A stretch of DNA of 64,000 bases from Kroppenstedtia eburnea (GCF_013282215.1 NZ_CP048103.1:1-64000), one strand, 5' to 3'; positions 24,042 to 32,649 are shown, counted from the stretch's first letter. The notes: generated from the letters alone by a model not told the origin. Made by a program: numbers and translations.

Positions 24042-24068
24042 GACGGGGGATTGCCCCTGTCTTTTTTT
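24042..24068 (+). terminator. Intrinsic terminator upstream of the zinc operon
   Basis: Stem of 8 bp with one G-U pair (GACGGGGG with CCCCTGTC), then seven T. It insulates the znuC promoter from upstream reading. Confidence 0.8.
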
Positions 24069-24078
24069 GTTTGCAGGT

Positions 24079-24125
24079 AAAACGTAATTGTTACGATTTA
24101 CAAAAGAGAGTCCTTCCGATATAAT
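24079..24125 (+). promoter_or_regulatory. Zur box and promoter of znuC-znuB-zur
   Basis: Bases 24079-24099 read AAAACGTAAT-TG-TTACGATTT, nearly the Bacillus Zur consensus (AAATCGTAAT, N, ATTACGATTT). It overlaps the -35 TTTACA (24097-24102); the -10 TATAAT is at 24120-24125, 17 bp on. With zinc present, Zur bound here would block RNA polymerase. Confidence 0.88.
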
Positions 24126-24170
24126 GACTTTATCCAAACCTGCTTGAAAAGGAGGGGGTCCGCTGTCGAT

Positions 24171-24983
24171 ATGGGGTCGGCGCGGGCGAAAGGTATGACG
24201 GAATCTGTGCTGAAAATGGAACGGATCCATTTTTCATATGGTCGCCGACCGGTACTGGAGGGAGTCGATCTGACTTTGGAGTCCGGAGAGTTCCTGGCCT
24301 TGGCCGGTCCCAACGGTTCGGGGAAATCGACATTGGTCAAGCTGGCCTTTGGTTCCATCCAAGCGGACTCAGGAAAGATCTTTCTGTTCGGGAAGCCGGT
24401 GACCCGGTTCAGGGAGTGGTCCCGGATCGGTTATGTTTCCCAAAAGGCCAACAGCTTTAACCTCGATTTTCCGGCCACCGTCAGGGAAGTGGTGGCATCG
24501 GGCCTGTACGGGAAGCTGGGGCTATTCCGGCGGATGAAGAGGCAACACTGGATCCGTGTGGAAGAAGTGATTCACCAGGTGGGGCTCAGTGCTCTTGCCG
24601 ATCAGCGGATCGGCCGCCTCTCCGGCGGGCAGCAACAACGGGCCTTTATCGCCAGAGCGTTGGTGAGTGACCCGGACCTTTTGATCTTGGATGAGCCCAC
24701 CGTCGGAGTGGACACCGCTTCTGCCCGGGAGTTCCACCGCTTGCTGGGTCACCTGCACCGGGAGAAGGGACTCTCTCTCCTGCTGATCACCCATGATCTT
24801 CAGGCGGTGACCGATGTGGTGGATCGGGTGATCTGGTTGGGCCGGGAGCGCTCCATGGCCGAGGAAGCCGGTCCACCGGTCCCGGATGAGGGAGACAGGA
24901 TCCTGATGGCGGCCGGTCAGGATGCAGGCAGAGCGTTCCGGGAGGGAGGGGTGGATGCGAAGGTGACGCATCCTCTGTTATGA
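24171..24983 (+). CDS. znuC: Zinc ABC transporter ATP-binding protein
   Basis: ATPase of a metal ABC importer. Walker A GPNGSGKSTL, signature LSGGQQQRAFIARAL, Walker B LLILDEPTVGVD, H-loop LLITHD. Length about 270 aa. Likely start ATG 24171, 13 nt behind AAAAGGAGGGGG; ATG 24195 is another candidate. It overlaps znuB by 4 bp. The Zur box and the zur gene define zinc as the substrate. A substrate-binding protein (ZnuA) is not in this operon. Confidence 0.92.
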   Translation: MGSARAKGMTESVLKMERIHFSYGRRPVLEGVDLTLESGEFLALAGPNGSGKSTLVKLAFGSIQADSGKIFLFGKPVTRFREWSRIGYVSQKANSFNLDFPATVREVVASGLYGKLGLFRRMKRQHWIRVEEVIHQVGLSALADQRIGRLSGGQQQRAFIARALVSDPDLLILDEPTVGVDTASAREFHRLLGHLHREKGLSLLLITHDLQAVTDVVDRVIWLGRERSMAEEAGPPVPDEGDRILMAAGQDAGRAFREGGVDAKVTHPLL

Positions 24984-25843
24984 TGGACATGATACTTCAT
25001 TATGATTTTATGCAACGGGCGCTCATCGCCGGGCTGATCATCGGTGTGATCGCTCCGATGGTCGGACTCTTTCTGGTGGTGAGGAGACTCTCCCTGATCG
25101 CCGATGCCCTGGCCCATGTCACCCTGTCCGGAGTGGCGGCGGGTCTCCTGCTGCAAAAGCATGTTCCCCTTCTCCAATCCTGGAATCCCTTATATATGGG
25201 GATGGGATTCTCGGCGGGGGCGGCCTTGTTTGTGGAACGCTTTCGCCATCTGTATCGCTCGTACCAGGAATTGGCGATTCCGGTGATCCTCTCCGGCGGG
25301 GTGGGTCTCGGTGTGGTGCTGATCAGTGCCGCCGACGGCTTTAATGTGGATGTGGCGGGCTATCTCTTCGGCAGTATTCTGACCGTGGGCCCATCCGACC
25401 TGACGGCGATCATCACGGCGGGCATCTTGGCGACGGCGATGGTGATCCTTTTTTACAAGGAGTTGTTTGTCCTCTCCTTCGATGAAGAGGCTGCGGTCTT
25501 TTCCGGGGTGCCCCGCCGCCGGATCCACCTCCTCTTCAGCCTGGTGACAGCATTGGTGATCACCGCTTCCATCCGTGTCGTCGGCATTCTGTTGGTTTCC
25601 GGGTTGGTCACTTTGCCGGTGGCCGCCGGTCTGCAATTGGCATCCAGCTTTCGGCAAGCTCTGTTCTTGTCGGTACTTCTCGCCGAGGTTTCCGTTTTGA
25701 GTGGATTGGCGGCCGCTTTTTATCTGGATTGGGCCTCGGGAGGGACCATCATCCTGGTCTCCGTCTTGATCCTGTTGCTGGTGACAGGAGGAAAACGGCT
25801 CTTTCAGACCTTGGCCAAGGGGAGAAAGATTCAGGAGGGATAA
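24980..25843 (+). CDS. znuB: Zinc ABC transporter permease
   Basis: 287-aa ABC-3 family permease with seven or eight membrane helices (for example ALIAGLIIGVIAPMVGLFLVV and ALVITASIRVVGILLVSGLVTLPVAAGL). Translationally coupled to znuC by an ATGA-type overlap and followed 3 bp later by zur. Confidence 0.92.
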   Translation: MMDMILHYDFMQRALIAGLIIGVIAPMVGLFLVVRRLSLIADALAHVTLSGVAAGLLLQKHVPLLQSWNPLYMGMGFSAGAALFVERFRHLYRSYQELAIPVILSGGVGLGVVLISAADGFNVDVAGYLFGSILTVGPSDLTAIITAGILATAMVILFYKELFVLSFDEEAAVFSGVPRRRIHLLFSLVTALVITASIRVVGILLVSGLVTLPVAAGLQLASSFRQALFLSVLLAEVSVLSGLAAAFYLDWASGGTIILVSVLILLLVTGGKRLFQTLAKGRKIQEG

Positions 25844-25846
25844 GCG

Positions 25847-26287
25847 GTGGATCTCGAACGGGCGTTGGACACATTGAAATCCCAAGGATACAAATTCACG
25901 GGAAAACGGGAAAGAATGGTTCAGATCTTCAACAGGGAAAACCGGTATCTGACTGCAAAACAGATCCTGGAGGAGATGCAGGGGGAGTATCCGGGATTGA
26001 GCGTGGATACGGTATACCGGAATCTGTCCCTGTTTGAGAGGCTGGGAATTGTGGAAGGGACCGAGTGGGAGGGGGAGCGCCGCTACCGTTTCCACTGCGG
26101 CGGGGAGCATCACCACCACCATCTGATCTGCAAGGAATGCGGCAAGACCCGTCCACTCAACGTCTGTCCCATGAATGCCATCCTCGGGGAGCCGGAGGAT
26201 TTCACCATCACCGAGCATAAATTTGAGATCTTCGGATTTTGTCAGGATTGCGGTTCCGGGGAGAAGGAGTTGCAGAGCAAAGGGTGA
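25847..26287 (+). CDS. zur: Zinc uptake regulator Zur (Fur family)
   Basis: 146-aa Fur-family repressor: winged helix with YRNLSLFERLGIV, a histidine cluster (GGEHHHHHLIC) for the sensing site, and two CxxC pairs (CKEC and CQDC) for the structural zinc. It is in the operon it would control, with a Zur box at the promoter; this distinguishes it from Fur or PerR. GTG start. Confidence 0.92.
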   Translation: MDLERALDTLKSQGYKFTGKRERMVQIFNRENRYLTAKQILEEMQGEYPGLSVDTVYRNLSLFERLGIVEGTEWEGERRYRFHCGGEHHHHHLICKECGKTRPLNVCPMNAILGEPEDFTITEHKFEIFGFCQDCGSGEKELQSKG

Positions 26288-26299
26288 GGCGGTGTCGAT

Positions 26300-26758
26300 G
26301 TGAGTTATGATCAGTGGATGATGGAAGCGATCCGTGAAGCCGAGCAGGCGGAAGCAAAGGGAGAAGTGCCGATTGGAGCGGTGTTGGTTCGGGAGGGGGA
26401 GATCATCGGTCGGGGGCATAACCTGCGGGAGAGCCATCAGGACCCTACCGCCCATGCGGAGATGATCGCCATCCGGGAAGCCGCCCGCCTCCTCGGAGGA
26501 TGGAGATTGGCGGGATGTGAATTGTATGTCACCCTGGAGCCCTGCCCCATGTGTGCAGGTGCCATCCTCTTGTCCCGGTTGGACACCCTGATCTACGGTG
26601 CATATGACCCCAAGGGCGGCTGCGCCGGCACCCTGATGAATCTCCCCCGGGACGACCGCTTCAACCACCAGGTGGAAGTGGTGGGGGGAATACTGGAACA
26701 GGAATGCGGGGAATTATTAAGGGATTTTTTCCGCAAACTCAGGGAGCGAAGGAAGTGA
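26300..26758 (+). CDS. tadA: tRNA-specific adenosine deaminase
   Basis: Converts adenosine 34 to inosine in tRNA-Arg(ACG). Zinc deaminase motifs HAEM (about residue 53) and PCPMCAG (about 83-89). 152 aa, normal. GTG start. In Bacillus tadA lies in the same origin-near region before the scr RNA and dnaX; here a tRNA-Ser and the ICE follow. Confidence 0.95.
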   Translation: MSYDQWMMEAIREAEQAEAKGEVPIGAVLVREGEIIGRGHNLRESHQDPTAHAEMIAIREAARLLGGWRLAGCELYVTLEPCPMCAGAILLSRLDTLIYGAYDPKGGCAGTLMNLPRDDRFNHQVEVVGGILEQECGELLRDFFRKLRERRK

Positions 26759-26786
26759 AGTTGGAAAGGGGTTCACAGGAAGCCCC

Positions 26787-26815
26787 TTGACTTCGGCGTC
26801 CTTTTCAACTATGAT
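26787..26815 (+). promoter_or_regulatory. Promoter of tRNA-Ser(CGA)
   Basis: TTGACT at 26787-26792 and TATGAT at 26810-26815, 17 bp apart. Confidence 0.75.
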
Positions 26816-26835
26816 AAGATATTGTCAGGCATCCT

Positions 26836-26928
<93 letters not shown>

Positions 26929-26972
26929 TATCAAGGTTTTTTGGGGTTGCTCAACGGATAAGAAATTGACCG

Positions 26973-26993
26973 TTTGCAACCCATTTGCAACCC
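26973..26993. promoter_or_regulatory. Arm-type repeats near attL
   Basis: TTTGCAACCC occurs twice, at 26973-26982 and 26984-26993, one helical turn apart; an inverted GGGGTTGC lies at about 26944. The same word recurs in triplicate near attR. Likely integrase arm-binding or excisionase sites (inference). Confidence 0.65.
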
Positions 26994-27002
26994 TTCACCT
27001 GA

Positions 27003-28160
27003 CTAAAGTGTATTCTTGCTACCAAAGAGGAAGTTGTCCAGTTTTTGGGCAGCTTCTTTTTGCATATTGGGCATTACATGGGAATAAGTGTCCATGGTGA
27101 TCGTGATAGTTGAATGTCCCAAACGTTCGGATACAACCTTCGGATGCTCTCCTTGCTGAAGTAATAAAGTGGCATGAGTATGACGCAAATCATGAAACCT
27201 TATATGAGGTAATTTCATTCGCTTGATTAGACGGCCAAACTCTCGGGAAAGATAATCGATATTGATGGGAGTACCGTCAGGATTAGCGAAGATAAGATCA
27301 TGATCTTGATACAGTGGCCCACAACTTATTTTCTCTTGAGCTTGTCGCTTTTTAATCCTTTTAAGCATATGTAGGACTGAATCGGAAACGGCGATGGATC
27401 GACGACTGCCATCTGTTTTAGTTGTATCCCGGAAAACAAGCCCTTTATTTTTTATTCTCTGAATGGTTTGTCGAACGCTGATGGTGCGATTCGCAAAATC
27501 AACATCTTTCCACCTTAACCCAAATATCTCACCTCGGCGCATTCCGGTATTGATTGCAAAAAAGATTTGTTCATAATACGGAGTGTTTTTTGTTGCGGAT
27601 AAAAGTTGGTGAACCTGTTCTCTACTAAGTGTATTAATCTGTTTCCTTTGAGGTTTTGGGGGAGTAACAGACTTCGCTGGATTCATAGGGATTACTTGCC
27701 ACTTTACGGCTTGATCTAAGGCCTGATGGAGAATCCGATGATGATGAAGGACAGATCGGGGAGACAGCCCCCCGGAACCATCCTTTCTCCCTTTAGCCAA
27801 TTTTTCTGAGTAGTATCCCTGAATATGCATTGGTTTGAGTTTGTCCATCGGAATGTTCCCGATTTGAGGAATTATGTGCTGTGTAATCATATACTCATAA
27901 CCTTGATATGTTCGTGGAGCCGTATTTAGCTCTGCATAATCTTTAAGCCAGCGATTAAGATACTCTCCAAGTGTAATTTTAGAAGGCTCTACATAGGTGC
28001 CAGACTCAATTTGATGCAGTTTTTGGTTTAGGAAGCTTTGAGCTTCTTTCTTTGTTTTAAACCCACTGAACCATTTCCTATTTCGTGAACCGTCCGCTTT
28101 TTTTCCAATGTCCAAAACGATCGCCCACTTACTACCTCTTTTTCTTATATGCCCCCTCAT
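27003..28160 (-). CDS. int: Tyrosine integrase of the ICE
   Basis: 385-aa site-specific recombinase. N-terminal arm-binding domain (RGSKWAIVLDIG...KWFSGFKTKKEA), SAM-like core-binding domain (about 65-160), and catalytic domain with R in TGMRRGEIFGLRW, HDLRH, the later H in LGHST and the nucleophile Y in DTYSHVM. Close to Tn916/phage-type integrases. The stop codon lies 75 bp from attL, the usual arrangement. Its minus-strand position downstream of immA suggests control by the same switch. Confidence 0.95.
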   Translation of the reverse strand: MRGHIRKRGSKWAIVLDIGKKADGSRNRKWFSGFKTKKEAQSFLNQKLHQIESGTYVEPSKITLGEYLNRWLKDYAELNTAPRTYQGYEYMITQHIIPQIGNIPMDKLKPMHIQGYYSEKLAKGRKDGSGGLSPRSVLHHHRILHQALDQAVKWQVIPMNPAKSVTPPKPQRKQINTLSREQVHQLLSATKNTPYYEQIFFAINTGMRRGEIFGLRWKDVDFANRTISVRQTIQRIKNKGLVFRDTTKTDGSRRSIAVSDSVLHMLKRIKKRQAQEKISCGPLYQDHDLIFANPDGTPINIDYLSREFGRLIKRMKLPHIRFHDLRHTHATLLLQQGEHPKVVSERLGHSTITITMDTYSHVMPNMQKEAAQKLDNFLFGSKNTL

Positions 28161-28179
28161 TAATACCCCTCCCGTTATT

Positions 28180-28205
28180 AAAACTCTCGTCTAAACGAGA
28201 GTTTT
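28180..28205 (-). terminator. Hairpin between immA-like gene and int
   Basis: Perfect 11-bp inverted repeat AAAACTCTCGT/ACGAGAGTTTT with a 4-nt loop, overlapping the immA-like stop codon. Works as a terminator or attenuator before int. Confidence 0.75.
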
Positions 28206-28827
28206 AGATTACCTTTTTCTTCAACAAGGCATTTTCCCTTTGTCTGTAATCACTTAAGCAACTCCACGAACAAAAATGTTTTTCTTCAAGGCTATAAGCA
28301 GTTTTGTCGATCATAGTTACCCAAGATTCCGGGAAATCAAGGTCCTCAACTTCTTTCTCGCACTCATCACAAATATACTTGATCAATCTTTTTAATTCCC
28401 CTTTTAATTGTGCGATTTTCAAACGAAAATGAATGGTTTCTTCCAAAACATCAAAGTAGTCAGCGAGATCCCAAGGATTCGTAATCCCCCTTGAATATGC
28501 TTCTTGTAGTTCATCATGAGGAATCAATGTTTCTACAGCCCACCGAAGGGCCTTTTCTTCACAGCGACTGACACTCAATCGATTTCTATAACGGTAGTGG
28601 TGCTGAGTTGTGAATTTACCTGCCGATGTATAATGGTGCCCCAATTCTTCAGCGAGAATTGATCGTGTTGCTTTTTTATCGTTTTGGATTTCTTCACACA
28701 ATCCGATCACCGCTTGTCCGCTATCGGTACACCAGTAGTATCCCAAAAGAGGGGGACGGAAAGGAAACCAGTCAACAATGATTCCTTCCTCTTGCGCAAG
28801 CTCGAAAAGATTTAGATTTGCTAGCAT
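28204..28827 (-). CDS. ImmA/IrrE-family metallopeptidase
   Basis: 207-aa protein with the zinc-peptidase motif LAEELGHHYTSAG (about residues 58-70), of the ImmA type that cleaves the cognate repressor and induces the element. The C-terminus adds a putative zinc site (CDEC and CSWSC). It lies downstream of the repressor on the same strand, the ImmR-ImmA order of ICEBs1. AT-rich relative to the chromosome. RBS AAGGAGG. Confidence 0.85.
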   Translation of the reverse strand: MLANLNLFELAQEEGIIVDWFPFRPPLLGYYWCTDSGQAVIGLCEEIQNDKKATRSILAEELGHHYTSAGKFTTQHHYRYRNRLSVSRCEEKALRWAVETLIPHDELQEAYSRGITNPWDLADYFDVLEETIHFRLKIAQLKGELKRLIKYICDECEKEVEDLDFPESWVTMIDKTAYSLEEKHFCSWSCLSDYRQRENALLKKKVI

Positions 28828-28919
28828 GTATCCTCCTTAGATGTCTTTGGGGATCATATGTTCCTATTGTATAACAATCTGGATATCCGTGCAATTTTAT
28901 GACAAAAAGAAATACGGCA

Positions 28920-29243
28920 TTATTCAATACCGTATTTCTGCCGAATAAACTCCTTGAATTTTTCGATGTCTTCACGAGCTTGTTGCGGAAGGTCGTCCAT
29001 TGGATCGTCTGTACGGTGAGCAGCTTCCGTTTCAAATTGGCTAGGTACATTAGTACGTCCAAGGAGATAATCCGTTGAGACGTCGAAGAAGTCAGCTATT
29101 TTATTTATCACTTCCAAAGATGGTTGTCTGTAATCCGACTCGTAACCAGCGTAAGTGCTTTTAGCTATGCCAAGTCGGTTTGCAATTTCCTGCATGGATA
29201 GATTTTTTTGTTTCCTTAAGTATGCCAGTCTTTTTCCGATCAT
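28920..29243 (-). CDS. cI/ImmR-like Xre repressor
   Basis: 107-aa repressor: Xre helix-turn-helix MQEIANRLGIAKSTYAGYESDYRQP (about residues 18-42) and a short C-terminal part that would be the ImmA target. Divergent from the small Xre gene at 29418; three operators lie between them. Probably the master repressor that keeps the ICE integrated. Confidence 0.88.
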   Translation of the reverse strand: MIGKRLAYLRKQKNLSMQEIANRLGIAKSTYAGYESDYRQPSLEVINKIADFFDVSTDYLLGRTNVPSQFETEAAHRTDDPMDDLPQQAREDIEKFKEFIRQKYGIE

Positions 29244-29283
29244 TAAGTATCACGCCTTTACACGTCTTACTTATTATTATAAT

Positions 29284-29400
29284 GTCGCGGAGCGCGAACT
29301 TACAATGAGTTCTCAATTAGCGTACTTTAAGTGAAAAAAAGAGTTGACTTGTTCGCGGTACGCGACTATAATTTTAATCAAGACGTTCGCAATACGCGAA
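29284..29400. promoter_or_regulatory. Divergent promoters with three repressor operators
   Basis: Three 15-bp palindromes: GTCGCGGAGCGCGAA (29284-29298), TTCGCGGTACGCGAC (29352-29366), TTCGCAATACGCGAA (29386-29400). The second fills exactly the 17-bp spacer between TTGACT (29344-29349) and TATAAT (29367-29372) of the rightward promoter. The first lies between TTGTAA and TATAAT of the leftward promoter. This is a lambda-like genetic switch. Confidence 0.88.
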
Positions 29401-29417
29401 TGAAAGGGGGAGAAAAA

Positions 29418-29639
29418 ATGCAAAGGACTTGGTTTAAAGAGTTACGAGAAAATAAAGGATTGACTCAAAAAGAACTTGCTCTGATAGTCGATATCTCTCC
29501 TAACTACCTTTGTGAAATCGAACGGGGACATAAAAATCCAAGTGGAATAGTCGCGAGTCGTTTAGCAGAAGCGTTGAAATTTGACATGTCTCTTTTTTAT
29601 ACACAAATTGGTCGCGAATCGAACACGAGGACAGCTTAG
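29418..29639 (+). CDS. Small Xre-family regulator
   Basis: 73-aa protein that is almost entirely one helix-turn-helix domain (LTQKELALIVDISPNYLCEIERGHKNP). First gene of the rightward operon, in the place of a Cro protein. AAAGGGGG precedes the ATG. Confidence 0.85.
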   Translation: MQRTWFKELRENKGLTQKELALIVDISPNYLCEIERGHKNPSGIVASRLAEALKFDMSLFYTQIGRESNTRTA

Positions 29640-29661
29640 AAAGAAACGAGGAGGTTTTGAT

Positions 29662-29955
29662 ATGTCCATGCCATATGCACTGATTCAAACAGAGGAAGAA
29701 GCAGACTTTCGTATCTCAGCCAAGGATATCGTTCGATTACTCACTGCACTACAACAAAACCAATTGCCTGAAGTCTTACACGTAGATGATGTTGAACGAA
29801 TCTTGCGGGTCAGTCACTATACAGCCCTGGAGTTGATGAAAAAGAAGGAGTTTCCGTCCTTGAAACTGGGCCGGTCCCACAAGATTCCACGCGATGAGTT
29901 TTTACGCTGGTTGTCAGAGTCGGCGCAAAGCAAAGCCATGATCTCGATTACCTAG
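29662..29955 (+). CDS. Excisionase-like HTH protein
   Basis: 97-aa protein with a C-terminal MerR/excisionase-type helix-turn-helix: HVDDVERILRVSHYTALELMKKKEFPSLKLGRSHKIPRDEFLRWL. This 'helix_turn_helix_17' pattern is that of Xis proteins. Position next to the switch fits an excision role. [11 protein letters not shown]. Confidence 0.75.
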   Translation: MSMPYALIQTEEEADFRISAKDIVRLLTALQQNQLPEVLHVDDVERILRVSHYTALELMKKKEFPSLKLGRSHKIPRDEFLRWLSESAQSKAMISIT

Positions 29956-29982
29956 GCCTTACCCATCAAAGGAGGTGATTCC

Positions 29983-30090
29983 ATGAAAATCAAGGCTCGC
30001 CACTGGTTACGGCTCCGACCGTACCAGAGACATCAAGTGTTGGTACGGATCAGCAAGAAGACACAGAAAAAGCCCGCTGCCACGGGCTGA
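29983..30090 (+). CDS. Small basic peptide
   Basis: 35-aa, strongly basic (MKIKARHWLRLRPYQRH...). A near-perfect RBS AAAGGAGGTGA lies 5 nt upstream, which is the main evidence that it is translated. No family recognised. The end of the ORF overlaps the hairpin AGCCCG/CGGGCT. Confidence 0.5.
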   Translation: MKIKARHWLRLRPYQRHQVLVRISKKTQKKPAATG

Positions 30091-30164
30091 AAAAATCCAA
30101 GATACCTCCTAAGTATATCACAGCAGACAGGAAATCAAAATCCAGAAACATTCTCACAGGGCAT

Positions 30165-30216
30165 CCCGCCCTGGATTCAGATTCCGGCACAGTCCGGAGC
30201 CTGAATCGAAGGCGGG
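30165..30216. repeat. Nested inverted repeat
   Basis: Three nested stems: CCCGCC (30165-30170) with GGCGGG (30211-30216), ATTCAG (30175-30180) with CTGAAT (30201-30206), and CCGG (30184-30187) with CCGG (30194-30197). Could be a transcript structure or a cruciform (origin of transfer or replication). It separates the control genes from the replication genes. Confidence 0.7.
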
Positions 30217-30240
30217 AAACCGTCTCACCTCGCACCTTGA

Positions 30241-30477
30241 CAAACTAATAGCGCGGAACCGATCAAGGAAGCACGGGAGCAGAAGCTCCGCTCGCCGACG
30301 ACCCGGGTCACCGGCGAGCGGGACGCATTACGCGGACAGCGGGCGGACCAGATCGGGGACGGCACCGGCATTCATCTGCCGGGACGGTTCACCCAGAAGT
30401 GGGTGGACGGTCCGGGCGGATGGGAGCCCACCGGGAGTGGATCCCGGACATCTGAGGAGGTAAGGAGGAGAAAACCA
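30241..30477 (+). other. Open frame without a start codon
   Basis: Reading in phase with the next gene, this stretch stays open and looks protein-like (EPIKEAREQKLRSP, TGIHLPGRFTQKW), but has no good start before a GTG at 30403. It may be the remnant of a longer N-terminus or of a lost gene. Confidence 0.35.
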
Positions 30478-30792
30478 GTGGGAACGATCACACGGGAGAC
30501 CCGACGGGAGTCATTTGATTCGGTGCTGAAAACACTGGAAACCCGGCAAGCCGTGGTTCTCAAGGAGTTACGAAAGTGTCCCCGGTTGACGGCTAATGAA
30601 CTGGCGGTCCGGCTGTGGAATAGCGGAGTCATTCCAATGCCGGAGAGGAACCGGGTGCACCCCCGGCTGAATGAGTTGGTTGAAGCTGGAGAAGTGGCAG
30701 TGACCGGGAAGCGAACCTGCAGTATCTCCGGAAAGAAATGTGCGGTGTATGAACCAGTAGATACAAGATCGATACAAGGATCACTTTTCTAG
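30478..30792 (+). CDS. Winged-helix-like protein
   Basis: 104-aa protein, probably a small winged-helix DNA-binding protein (LKELRKCPRLTANELAVRLWNSG, then HPRLNELVEAGEVAVTGKRTC). GTG 30478 is chosen because GGAGGTAAGGAGG lies just upstream. It ends in SIQGSLF, a form typical of proteins beside phage-type replication genes. Exact role not known. Confidence 0.65.
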   Translation: MGTITRETRRESFDSVLKTLETRQAVVLKELRKCPRLTANELAVRLWNSGVIPMPERNRVHPRLNELVEAGEVAVTGKRTCSISGKKCAVYEPVDTRSIQGSLF

Positions 30793-30875
30793 ATGGGGTG
30801 GTCACCCGTCACATTATCCAAAAAGGGAGAGGCGAACTATCAAACGAGACGGACTTCCAAGGAGGTCGAGAGAAA

Positions 30876-31865
30876 GTGGCGTTGTTCAGACAGGTACAAG
30901 TTTCCTTTTGGAATGATCCAATGGTCGTTGAAGAGATGACGCCCGAGGATAGGTACTTTTTTCTGTACCTACTTACAAACCCTGCAACAACCCAAATCGG
31001 AATTTATCCGGTTACGAAAAAGCAAATGGCTTTTGATCTGGGCTACACAATTGAAAGTGTAAACGCCCTCGTCGATCGATTTGAAAATCACCATAAGCTG
31101 ATCAGGTACAACTCAGAGACAAGGGAAATCGCCATTCTCAATTGGGGCAAGTACAACTTTAACCGTGGCGGAAAACCGATTGAGGATTGCGTTAAGAAAG
31201 AACTTAAAGGAGTTAAAGACAAATCTTTAATCGAATTAATCGCTTTACAAATCAACAACCAACGGATCAAAGCCTTGTTTGAAGCCTACTTTAACGATAC
31301 GTCCGACGATACGTCAAACGATACGCCGACGACAAGTGGACAAGAAGAAGAACAAGAAGAAGAACAAGAAGAAGAACAAGAAGAAGAACAAGAAGAAGAA
31401 CAAGACTATACGTCCAAACAAACCAGACGGAGGAGAGAAAATCTTTGTTCCACGGAGGATATAAAGACCTTTGTTGAAAGCCTATCGGCTTCCAACCCCT
31501 TACCACTCCCTCAAGATCTCTTGGTCAAATATATCAACTGCCTGAGGCTGACACGGAAGACGGGACGGATCTCCCAAAGCATCATCCTCAGCCACTGGGA
31601 GAAATGGCAGCAGTTTCCCCCAGTTGTAGTTCAATACGCAATGTATATCCACCTAACAAAGCATGACGACAAAAAAGAAGAATACACACTGGGGATCATG
31701 CGAAACACCGATGAACATGAGGCCAACAGGAAGATGATCCTGTTGAAAAACAAAAAACAAAGTAACAAGGAGGTACCCCAACATGAACCACCTTGGACCA
31801 GCCCTTCTGGAAGCTCTTTCCCCGCTGAACCCGCAGATCGATACGAAGAATTTGTCATCGAATGA
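30876..31865 (+). CDS. DnaD-like replication protein
   Basis: 329-aa protein whose N-terminal part (LFRQVQVSFWNDPMV...LYLLTNPATTQIGIYPVTKKQM) is the wing-helix domain of phage DnaD/DnaB-type helicase-loading proteins. The centre has a pure run of EEEQ repeats (about 155-177, encoded by a 12-bp microsatellite), then a C-terminal helical domain. GTG start behind AAGGAGGTCGAG. It overlaps the DnaC-like gene by 83 bp; together they should recruit the host helicase. Confidence 0.85.
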   Translation: MALFRQVQVSFWNDPMVVEEMTPEDRYFFLYLLTNPATTQIGIYPVTKKQMAFDLGYTIESVNALVDRFENHHKLIRYNSETREIAILNWGKYNFNRGGKPIEDCVKKELKGVKDKSLIELIALQINNQRIKALFEAYFNDTSDDTSNDTPTTSGQEEEQEEEQEEEQEEEQEEEQDYTSKQTRRRRENLCSTEDIKTFVESLSASNPLPLPQDLLVKYINCLRLTRKTGRISQSIILSHWEKWQQFPPVVVQYAMYIHLTKHDDKKEEYTLGIMRNTDEHEANRKMILLKNKKQSNKEVPQHEPPWTSPSGSSFPAEPADRYEEFVIE

Positions 31866-32649
31866 CCCCATGGCCTATGCCTACTGCTGCACGCGCTGTC
31901 GAAAAGAAATCCGTCGGTTGGAAATCAAGCTGTTGGGAAAAACCATCCGCCCCCTCCCAGTTTGTAAATGTGTCTCGGAGGACGCCGAACGTAGAAGGCA
32001 AGAGCGAGAGCTGGCGAACAAGCGGGACTATATCCGGCGGGTTTATGGTGAGGGGCTGATCGACGATGACCTGAAACGCTCGTCTTTCGATAACTTTATC
32101 CCCCGGGAAGGTTCCGAAAAAGCTTATCAGATGGCAAAGGACTTTGCTCTGAATTTCAAGCAACAATCAGCGGGAATGTATCTGTTCGGACCAGTTGGAG
32201 TGGGGAAAAGTCACTTGACAGCGGCGATTCACAATCATCTGAGCAGACAAGGAATTGCCTCTGTCTACATCGACGCACCGCAACTGTTCGGCCTGGCGAA
32301 AAGCACCTTTAACAACAGTAGCAAGAAGACGGATCAGGATTACGTTCAGGCGGCGATCCGGTGCGAACTTCTGACCTTGGATGAAATCGGGCTGACGCCG
32401 TTAAGCCAGTATGAGTTTGATCTACTGTTCCAGATCATCAACGGACGAAAAGGGAGGTTGACTAATTTCACGAGCAATCTCGGATTGGAAGAGCTGGAAC
32501 AATGGTTCAAATACGACCGAAACGGTAAACCCCTGGATCCCCATGGACGATTGTTCGACCGTCTGCTCGGGCAAGCCCAGCCGATCCGGCTTAAAGGGGA
32601 GTCTTACCGGCGATACCTTGCCAAGAAGAGATTGGCTGGGGGCGAGTGA
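31783..32649 (+). CDS. DnaC/IstB-like helicase loader ATPase
   Basis: 288-aa AAA+ protein: N-terminal cysteine cluster (CCTRC and PVCKC), Walker A GPVGVGKSHLTAAI (about 142-155), Walker B LLTLDEIG, sensor N in TNFTSN. Matches phage/ICE DnaC loaders. ATG 31783 has RBS AAGGAGGT and lies inside the end of the DnaD-like gene. Confidence 0.93.
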   Translation: MNHLGPALLEALSPLNPQIDTKNLSSNDPMAYAYCCTRCRKEIRRLEIKLLGKTIRPLPVCKCVSEDAERRRQERELANKRDYIRRVYGEGLIDDDLKRSSFDNFIPREGSEKAYQMAKDFALNFKQQSAGMYLFGPVGVGKSHLTAAIHNHLSRQGIASVYIDAPQLFGLAKSTFNNSSKKTDQDYVQAAIRCELLTLDEIGLTPLSQYEFDLLFQIINGRKGRLTNFTSNLGLEELEQWFKYDRNGKPLDPHGRLFDRLLGQAQPIRLKGESYRRYLAKKRLAGGE

